A stretch of DNA of 64,000 bases from Brachionus manjavacas (taxonomy: Eukaryota > Rotifera > Eurotatoria > Ploima > Brachionidae). Below the pieces are notes generated by a model. The model was not told the origin of the DNA. It saw nothing but the letters and a program-made list of their open reading frames with translations, and made no database searches. Position 1 is the stretch's first letter. The number at the start of each line of letters is the position of its first letter. Where the stretch lies: contig JAHQIY010000015.1 in the NCBI GenBank assembly GCA_019054805.1, positions 1 through 64,000 on the forward strand, in the 5' to 3' direction. This document shows, one piece after another, positions 53,801 to 64,000 of the stretch. A program made the position numbers and the translations under genes.

Positions 53801-56800
53801 AGCATACCAATAGATTCATTATAAAATTTGCAATTTAATGAGCTTCATTTGATAAGATGAAAATTATTTTTTTCGACTCTCATTTACCATTTTAAAATTT
53901 TAAATTTTTTCAATATTTTTCAGCTGACCATCTCTCCGTGAATTTTCTTCTCCTCGAAATATAAAGCCTATTTCTAGACTCAGCTAATTTTTTTGAATTA
54001 GAAAATGCTCAAAAGATTTTGATCACTTATTGATATGAATAAATTGTCGAAAAAAATCACCAAGAGCCTTCAATAAGTCAATTGTTTGAAATTTTTTCCC
54101 ATAATGACAAAAACTGAACATTTCAAAAAACCAAGCATACCAATAGATTCCTTATAAAATTTGCAATTAAATGAGCTACATTTGATAAAATGAAAATAAC
54201 TTGATCATTTTAAATTAAATTTTTTTTAACTAAAAAAGACCATGATTTTCTTTTAACATAACAAAGGAATTGTTTAATATTAAACTAATTACATCAACAA
54301 AAAATAAAAGCCTAAACCTAACCCGAACTCTGCTCGCTCCGCTCGGAATTAATGTTATGGCTAATTATTTATGATTAGCTCGTTTATACAAATTCCCAAC
54401 CAAAACCCAAACCTTAAACGAGCGTACGACCCCATATAAGTAATATTTCCCTAGCCCAAACCCGTATGTTTATTTTTTCCTACAATTAATTTTAAATTTT
54501 GGCAAGCAAAATACAAAAGGATACCAATAGATTCCTTATAAAATTTGCAATTAAATGAGCTACATTTAATAAAATGAAAATTATTTTTTCGACTCTCATT
54601 TACCATTTTTAAATTTTAAATTTTTTTCAATATTTTTCAGCTGACCATATCTCTCTGAATTTTCTTCCCCTCGAAATATAAAGCCTATTTCTAGACTCAG
54701 CTAATTTTTTTGAATTAGAAAATGCTCAAAAGATTTTGATCACTTATTGATATGAATAAATTGTCGAAAAAAAATCACCAAGAGCCTTCAATAAGTCAAT
54801 TGTTTGAAATTTTTTCCCATAATGACAAAAACTGAACATTTCAAAAAACCAAGCATACCAATAGATTCATTATAAAATTTGCAATTAAATGAGCTACATT
54901 TGATAAGATGAAAATTATTTTTTCGACTCTCATTTACCATTTTTAAATTTTAAATTTTTTTCAATATTTTTCAGCTGACCATATCTCTCTGAATTTTCTT
55001 CCCTCGAAATATATAGCCTATTTCTAGACTCAGCTAATTTTTTTGAATTAGAAAATGCTCAAAAGATTTTGATCACTTATTGATATGAATAAATTGTCGA
55101 AAAAAATCACCAAGAGCCTTCAATAAGTCAATTGTTTGAAATTTTTTCCCATAATGACAAAAACTGAACATTTCAAAAAACCAAGCATACCAATAGATTC
55201 CTTATAAAATTTGCAATTTAATGAGCTACATTTGATAAGATGAAAATTATTTTTTTCGACTCTCATTTACCATTTTAAAATTTTAAATTTTTTTCAATAT
55301 TTTTCAGCTGACCATTTCTCTCTGAATTTTCTTCCCCTCGAAAAATAAAGCCTATTTCTAGACTCAGCTAATTTTTTTGAATTAGAAAATGCTCAAAAGA
55401 TTTTGATCACTTATTGATATGAATAAATTGTCGAAAAAAAATCACCAAGAGCCTTCAATAAGTCAATTGTTTAAAAATTTTTTCCCATAATGACAAAAAC
55501 TGAACATTTCAAAAAACCAAGCATACCAATAGATTCATTATAAAATTTGCAATTTAATGAGCTACATTTGATAAGATGAAAATTATTTTTTTCGACTCTC
55601 ATTTACCATTTTTAAATTTTAAATTTTTTTCAATATTTTTCAGCTGACCATATCTCTCTGAATTTTCTTCCCCTCGAAATATAAAGCCTATTTCTAGACT
55701 CAGCTAATTTTTTGAATTAGAAAATGCTCAAAAGATTTTGATCACTTATTGATATGAATAAATTGTCGAAAAAAAATCACCAAGAGCCTTCAATGAGTCA
55801 ATTGTTTGAAATTGTTTCCCTTAATGACAAAAACTGAACATTTCAAAAACCAAGCATACCAATAGATTCCTTATTAAATTTGCAATTAAATAAACTACAT
55901 TTGATAAAATGAAAATAACTTGATCATATTAAATTAAAATTTTTTTAACTAAAAAAGACCATGATTTTCTTTTAACATAACAAAGGAATTGTTTAATATT
56001 AAAATAATTACATCACCAAAAAAACAAAAGCCTAAACCTAACCCGAACCCTGCTCGCTCCGCTCGCAATTAATGTTATGGCTAATAATTATTATTAGCTC
56101 GTTTATACAAATTCCCAACCTAAACCCAAACCTTAAACGAGCGTACGACCTCATATAAGTAATATTTCCCTAGCCCAAACCCGTATGTTTATTTTTTCCT
56201 ACAATTAATTTTAAATTTTGGCAAGCAAAATACAAAAGGATACCAATAGATTCCTTATTAAATTTGCAATTAAATGAGCTATATTTGATAAGATGAAAAT
56301 TATTTTTTTCGACTCTCATTTACCATTTTTAAATTTTAAATTTTTTTCAATATTTTTCAGCTGACCATATCTCTCTGAATTTTCTTCCCCTCGAAATATA
56401 AAGCCTATTTCTAGACTCAGCTAATTTTTTTGAATTAGAAAATGCTCAAAAGATTCCGATCACTTATTGATATGAATAAATTGTCGAAAAAAAATCACCA
56501 AGAGCCTTCAATAAGTCAATTGTTTGAAATTTTTTCCCATAATGACAAAAACTGAACATTTCAAAAAACCAAGCATACCAATAGATTCCTTATAAAATTT
56601 GCAATTTAATGAGCTACATTTGATAAGATGAAAATTATTTTTTTCGACTCTCATTTACCATTTTTAAATTTTAAATTTTTTTCAATATTTTTCAGCTGAC
56701 CATATCTCTCTGAATTTTCTTCCCCTCGAAAAATAAAGCCTATTTCTAGACTCAGCTAATTTTTTGAATTAGAAAATGCTCAAAAGATTTAGATCACTTA

Positions 56801-59800
56801 TTGATATGAATAAATTGTCTAAAAAAAATCACCAAGAGCCTTCAATAAGTCAATTGTTTGAAATTTTTTCCCATAATGACAAAAACTGAACATTTCAAAA
56901 AACCAAGCATACCAATAGATTCCTTATAAAATTTGCAATTTAATGAGCTACATTTGATAAGATGAAAATTATTTTTTTCGACTCTCATTTACCATTTTTA
57001 AATTTTAAATTTTTTTCAATATTTTTCAGCTGACCATATCTCTCTGAATTTTCTTCCCTCGAAATATAAAGCCTATTTCTAGACTCAGCTAATTTTTTGA
57101 ATTAGAAAATGCTCAAAAGATTTTGATCACTTATTGATATGAATAAATTGTCAAAAAAAATCACCAAGAGCCTTCAATGAGTCAATTGTTTGAAATTGTT
57201 TCCCTTAATGACAAAAACTGAACATTTCAAAAAACCAAGCATACCAATAGATTCCTTATTAAATTTGCAATTAAATAAACTACATTTGATAAAATGAAAA
57301 TAACTTGATCATATTAAATTAAATTTTTTTTAACTAAAAAAGACCATGATTTTCTTTTAACATAACAAAGGAATTGTTTAATATTAAAATAATTACATCA
57401 CCAAAAAAACAAAAGCCTAAACCTAACCCGAACCCTGCTCGCTCCGCTCGCAATTAATGTTATGGCTAATAATTATTATTAGCTCGTTTATACAAATTCC
57501 CAACCTAAACCCAAACCTTAAACGAGCGTACGACCTCATATAAGTAATATTTCCCTAGCCCAAACCCGTATGTTTATTTTTTCCTACAATTAATTTTAAA
57601 TTTTGGCAAGCAAAATACAAAAGGATACCAACAGATTTCTTATAAAATTTGCAATTTAATGAGCTTTATTTGATAAGATGAAAATTATTTTTTTCGACTC
57701 TCATTTACCATTTTAAAATTTTAAATTTTTTTCAATATTTTTCAGCTGACCATATCTCTCTGAATTTTTATCCCCTCGAAATATAAAGCCTATTTCTAGA
57801 CTCAGCTAATTTTTTGAATTAGAAAATGCTCAAAAGATTTAGATCACTTATTGATATGAATAAATTGTCGAAAAAAAATCACCAAGAGCCTTCAATAAGT
57901 CAATTGTTTGAAATTTTTTCCCATAATGACAAAAACTGAACATTTCAAAAACCAAGCATACCAATAGATTCCTTATTAAATTTGCAATTTAATGAGCTAC
58001 ATTTGATAAGATGAAAATTATTTTTTTCGACTCTCATTTACCATTTTTAAATTTTAAATTTTTTTCAATATTTTTCAGCTGACCATATCTCTCTGAATTT
58101 TCTTCCCCTCGAAATATAAAGCCTATTTCTAGACTCAGCTAATTTTTTTGAATTAGAAAATGCGCAAAAAGATTTTGATCACTTATTGATATGAATAAAT
58201 TGTCGAAAAAAAATCACCAAGAGCCTTCAATAAGTCAATTGTTTGAAATTTTTTCCCATAATGACAAAAACTGAACATTTCAAAAAACCAAGCATACCAA
58301 TAGATTCCTTATAAAATTTGCAATTTAATGAGCTACATTTGATAAGATGAAAATTATTTTTTTCGACTCTCATTTACCATTTTAAAATTTTAAATTTTTT
58401 CAATATTTTTCAGCTGACCATATCTCTCTGAATTTTCTTCCCCTCGAAATATAAAGCCTATTTCTAGACTCAGCTAATTTTTTTGAATTAGAAAATGCTC
58501 AAAAGATTTTGATCACTTATTGATATGAATAAATTGTCTAAAAAAAATCACCAAGAGCCTTCAATGAGTCAATTGTTTGAAATTGTTTCCCTTAATGACA
58601 AAAACTGAACATTTCAAAAAACCAAGCATACCAATAGATTCCTTATTAAATTTGCAATTAAATAAACTACATTTGATAAAATGAAAATAACTTGATCATA
58701 TTAAATTAAATTTTTTTTAACTAAAAAAGACCATGATTTTCTTTTAACATAACAAAGGAATTGTTTAATATTAAACTAATTACATCACCAAAAAAACAAA
58801 AGCCTAAACCTAACCCGAACCCTGCTCGCTCCGCTCGGAATTAATGTTATGGCTAATAATTATTATTAGCTCGTTTATACAAATTCCCAACCTAAACCCA
58901 AACCTTAAACGAGCGTACGACCTCATATAAGTAATATTTCCCTAGCCCAAACCCGTATGTTTATTTTTTCCTACAATTAATTTTAAATTTTGGCAAGCAA
59001 AATACAAAAGGATACCAATAGATTCCTTATAAAATTTGCAATTTAATGAGCTACATTTGATAAGATGAAAATTATTTTTTCGACTCTCATTTACCATTTT
59101 AAAATTTTAAATTTTTTTCAATATTTTTCAGCTGACCATATCTCTCTGAATTTTTATCCCCTCGAAATATAAAGCCTATTTCTAGACTCAGCTAATTTTT
59201 TTGAATTAGAAAATGCTCAAAAGATTTAGATCACTTATTGATATGAATAAATTGTCGAAAAAAAATCACCAAGAGCCTTCAATAAGTCAATTGTTTGAAA
59301 TTTTTTCCCATAATGACAAAAACTGAACATTTCAAAAAACCAAGCATACCAATAGATTCCTTATTAAATTTGCAATTTAATGAGCTATATTTGATAAGAT
59401 GAAAATTATTTTTTTCGACTCTCATTTACCATTTTAAAATTTTAAATTTTTTTCAATATTTTTCAGCTGACCATATCTCTCTGAATTTTCTTCTCCTCGA
59501 AATATAAAGCCTATTTCTAGACTCAGCTAATTTTTTTGAATTAGAAAATGCTCAAAAGATTTTGATCACTTATTGATATGAATAAATTGTCGAAAAAAAA
59601 TCACCAAGAGCCTTCAATAAGTCAATTGTTTGAAATTTTTTCCCATAATGACAAAAACTGAACATTTCAAAAAACCAAGCATACCAATAGATTCCTTATA
59701 AAATTTGCAATTTAATGAGCTTCATTTGATAAGATGAAAATTATTTTTTTCGACTCTCATTTAACATTTTTAAATTTTAAATTTTTTTCAATATTTTTCA

Positions 59801-62800
59801 GCTGACCATATCTCTCTGAATTTTCTTCCCCTCGAAATATAAAGCCTATTTCTAGACTCAGCTAATTTTTTTGAATTAGAAAATGCTCAAAAGATTTTGA
59901 TCACTTATTGATATGAATAAATTGTCTAAAAAAAATCACCAAGAGCCTTCAATGAGTCAATTGTTTGAAATTGTTTCCCTTAATGACAAAAACTGAACAT
60001 TTCAAAAAACCAAGCATACCAATAGATTCCTTATTAAATTTGCAATTAAATAAACTACATTTGATAAAATGAAAATAACTTGATCATATTAAATTAAATT
60101 TTTTTAACTAAAAAGACCATGATTTTCTTTTAACATAACAAAGGAATTGTTTAATATTAAAATAATTACATCACCAAAAAAACAAAAGCCTAAACCTAAC
60201 CCGAACCGTGCTCGCTCCGCTCGCAATTAATGTTATGGCTAATAATTATTATTAGCTCGTTTATACAAATTCCCAACCTAAACCCAAACCTAAAACGAGC
60301 GTACGACCTCATATAAGTAATATTTCCCTAGCCCAAACCCGTATGTTTATTTTTTCCTACAATTAATTTTAAATTTTGGGAAGCAAAATACAAAAGGATA
60401 CCAATAGATTCCTTATAAAATTTGCAATTTAATGAGCTTTATTTGATAAGATGAAAATTATTTTTTTCGACTCTCATTTACCATTTTAAAATTTTAAATT
60501 TTTTTCAATATTTTTCAGCTGACCATATCTCTCTGAATTTTTATCCCCTCGAAATATAAAGCCTATTTCTAGACTCAGCTAATTTTTTTGAATTAGAAAA
60601 TGCTCAAAAGATTTAGATCACTTATTGATATGAATAAATTGTCGAAAAAAAATCACCAAGAGCCTTCAATAAGTCAATTATTTGAAATTTTTTCCCATAA
60701 TGACAAAAACTGAACATTTCAAAAAACCAAGCATACCAATAGATTCCTTATAAAATTTGCAATTTAATAAGCTACATTTGATAAGATGAAAATTATTTTT
60801 TTCGACTCTCATTTACCATTTTTAAATTTTAAATTTTTTTCAATATTTTTCAGCTGACCATATCTCTCTGAATTTTCTTCCCCTCGAAATATAAAGTCTA
60901 TTTCTAGACTCAGCTAATTTTTTTGAATTAGAAAATGCCAAAAAGATTCCGATCACTTATTGATATGAATAAATTGTCGAAAAAAATCACCAAGAGCCTT
61001 CAATAAGTCAATTGTTTGAAATTTTTTCCCATAATGACAAAAACTGAACATTTCAAAAAACCAAGCATACCAATAGATTCATTATAAAATTTGCAATTTA
61101 ATGAGCTTCATTTGATAAGATGAAAATTATTTTTTTCGACTCTCATTTAACATTTTTAAATTTTAAATTTTTTTCAATATTTTTTGCTGACCATATCTCT
61201 CTGAATTTTCTTCCCCTCGAAAAATAAAGCCTATTTCTAGACTCAGCTAATTTTTTTGAATTAGAAAATGCTCAAAAGATTTAGATCACTTATTGATATG
61301 AATAAATTGTCTAAAAAAAATCACCAAGAGCCTTCAATAAGTCAATTGTTTGAAATTTTTTCCCATAATGACAAAAACTGAACATTTCAAAAAACCAAGC
61401 ATACCAATAGATTCCTTATAAAATTTGCAATTTAATGAGCTACATTTGATAAGATGAAAATTATTTTTTTCGACTCTCATTTACCATTTTAAAATTTTAA
61501 ATTTTTTTCAATATTTTTCAGCTGACCATATCTCTCTGAATTTTCTTCCCCTCGAAATATAAAGCCTATTTCTAGACTCAGCTAATTTTTTGAATTAGAA
61601 AATGCTCAAAAGATTTTGATCACTTATTGATATGAATAAATTGTCTAAAAAAAATCACCAAGAGCCTTCAATGAGTCAATTGTTTGAAATTTTTTCCCAT
61701 AATGACAAAAACTGAACATTTCAAAAAACCAAGCATACCAATAGATTCCTTATAAAATTTGCAATTTAATGAGCTACATTTGATAAGATGAAAATTATTT
61801 TTTTCGACTCTCATTTACCATTTTAAAATTTTAAATTTTTTCAATATTTTTCAGCTGACCATATCTCTCTGAATTTTCTTCCCCTCGAAATATAAAGCCT
61901 ATTTCTAGACTCAGCTAATTTTTTTGAATTAGAAAATGCTCAAAAGATTTTGATCACTTATTGATATGAATAAATTGTCTAAAAAAAATCACCAAGAGCC
62001 TTCAATGAGTCAATTGTTTGAAATTGTTTCCCTTAATGACAAAAACTGAACATATCAAAAAACCAAGCATACCAATAGATTCCTTATTAAATTTGCAATT
62101 AAATAAACTACATTTGATAAAATGAAAATAACTTGATCATATTAAATTAAATTTTTTTTAAACTAAAAAAGACCATGATTTTCTTTTTACATAACAAAGG
62201 AATTGTTTAATATTAAAATAATTACATCACCAAAAAAACAAAAGCCTAAACCTAACCCGAACCCTGCTCGCTCCGCTCGGAATTAATGTAATGGCTAATT
62301 ATTTATGATTAGCTCGTTTATACAAATTCCGAACCTAAACCCAAACCTAAAACGAGCGTACGACCTCATATAAGTAATATTTCCCTAGCCCAAACCCGTA
62401 TGTTTATTTTTTCCTACAATTAATTTTAAATTTTGGCAAGCAAAATACAAAAGGATACCAATAGATTCCTTATAAAATTTGCAATTAAATGAGCTACATT
62501 TGATAAAATGAAAATAACTTGATCATTTTAAATTAAATTTTTTTAACTAAAAAAGACTATGATTTTCTTTTAACATAACAAAGGAATTGTTTATTATTAA
62601 ACTAATTACATCACCAAAAAAAACAAAAGCCTAAACCTAACCCGAACCCTGCTCGCTCCGCTCGGAATTAATGTAATGGCTTATTATTTATGATTAGCTC
62701 GTTTATACAAATTCCGAACCTAAACCCAAACCTAAAACGAGCGTACGACCTCATATAAGTAATATTTCCCTAGCCCAAACCCGTATGTTTATTTTTTCCT

Positions 62801-64000
62801 ACAATTAATTTTAAATTTTGGGAAGCAAAATACAAAAGGATACCAATAGATTCCTTATAAAATTTGCAATTTAATGAGCTACATTTCATAAAATGATAAT
62901 TATTTTTTTCGACTCTCATTTACCATTTTTAAATTTTAAATTTTTTTCAATATTTTTCAGCTGACCATATCTCTCTGAATTTTCTTCCCCTCGAAATATA
63001 AAGTCTATTTCTAGACTCAGCTAATTTTTTGAATTAGAAAATGCCAAAAAGATTCCGATCACTTATTGATATGAATAAATTGTCGAAAAAAAATCACCAA
63101 GAGCCTTCAATAAGTCAATTGTTTGAAATTTTTTCCCATAATGACAAAAACTGAACATTTCAAAAAAACCAAGCATACCAATAGATTCATTATAAAATTT
63201 GCAATTTAATGAGCTTCATTTGATAAGATGAAAATTATTTTTTTCGACTCTCATTTACCATTTTTAAATTTTAAATTTTTTTCAATATTTTTCAGCTGAC
63301 CATATCTCTCTGAATTTTCTTCCCCTCGAAATATAAAGCCTATTTCTAGACTCAGCTAATTTTTTGAATTAGAAAATGCTCAAAAGATTTTGATCACTTA
63401 TTGATATGAATAAATTGTCTAAAAAAAATCACCAAGAGCCTTCAATGAGTCAATTGTTTGAAATTGTTTCCCTTAATGACAAAAACTGAACATTTCAAAA
63501 AACCAAGCATACCAATAGATTCCTTATTAAATTTGCAATTAAATAAACTACATTTGATAAAATGAAAATAACTTGATCATATTAAATTAAATTTTTTTAA
63601 CTAAAAAAGACCATGATTTTCTTTTAACATAACAAAGGAATTGTTTAATATTAAAATAATTACATCACCAAAAAAACAAAAGCCTAAACCTAACCCGAAC
63701 CCTGCTCGCTCCGCTCGGAATTAATGTAATGGCTAATTATTTATGATTAGCTCGTTTATACAAATTCCGAACCTAAACCCAAACCTAAAACGAGCGTACG
63801 ACCTCATATAAGTAATATTTCCCTAGCCCAAACCCGTATGTTTGAAATTTTTTTCCTACAAAAATTTTAAATTTTGGGAAGCAAAATACAAAAGGATACC
63901 AATAGATTCCTTATAAAATTTGCAATTTAATGAGCTACATTTCATAAAATGATAATTATTTTTTCGACTCTCATTTACCATTTTTAAATTTTAAATTTTT
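50857..64000 (+). repeat. Satellite array S5 (13 kb, continues off the right edge)
   Basis: Spacer anchors start at about 50969, 52946, 54330, 56050, 57435, 58822, 60208 (GTGCTCGC variant), 62264, 62649 and 63702. Steps of 1977, 1384, 1720, 1385, 1387, 1386, 2056, 385 and 1053 fit 382 + 336n with n = 5 (minus about 85 bp), 3, 4, 3, 3, 3, 5, 0 and 2. The first interval is short because the spacer joins a monomer late (GGCAAGCAAATTTTCGACTC at about 51140). No gene, and all units point the same way. Confidence 0.95.

Overview
The window is very AT-rich eukaryotic DNA. Two genes carry short spliceosomal-type introns of about 50-75 nt with GT..AG ends. I see no bacterial operons, rRNA or tRNA. Compact introns, extreme AT content and megasatellite blocks would suit a small invertebrate. 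A monogonont rotifer (Brachionus type), where large satellite-rich genomic elements are known, is my best guess, but it rests on general resemblance only.

Layout. Five stretches of one satellite family (1-715, 7460-13381, 21373-35522, 41370-45690, 50857-64000) alternate with gene islands. The satellite has a 336-bp monomer and a 382-bp 'spacer' unit that carries CpG-rich and telomere-like tracts. Spacer-to-spacer distance is quantised as about 382 + 336n, and all units point the same way. Island A (716-7459) and island B (13382-21372) are two copies of one segment in a tandem duplication of about 12.67 kb. I saw almost only homopolymer-length differences between them. Island D (35523-41369) and island E (45690-50856) are older relatives.

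Genes. Islands A, B and E share a core: a lysine-rich acidic/basic protein on the minus strand, a divergently transcribed two-finger C2H2 protein on the plus strand, then a 185-aa protein of unknown family on the minus strand (two exons). Around the core are a 334-aa unknown protein (intact only in B), a 123-aa basic protein (A and B) and a 300-aa unknown protein (intact in E, decayed in B). Island D holds a decayed lysine-rich paralogue, a 107-aa basic protein and, most notably, a Rep-like gene. That gene has an HUH endonuclease signature (HLH motif, YCTKE tyrosine motif) and a superfamily 3 helicase (Walker A GESNTGKTT, Walker B, motif C). It has two candidate introns and two homopolymer frame breaks.

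Interpretation. The islands look like copies of one larger repetitive or selfish element. The lysine-rich gene always lies just beyond a satellite spacer, island edges recur at the same spot in the spacer, and gene order in B and E is a circular permutation. A rolling-circle or recombination-driven history involving a Rep protein is plausible but unproven. Many frame breaks sit in homopolymers, so sequencing error and true decay cannot be separated here.
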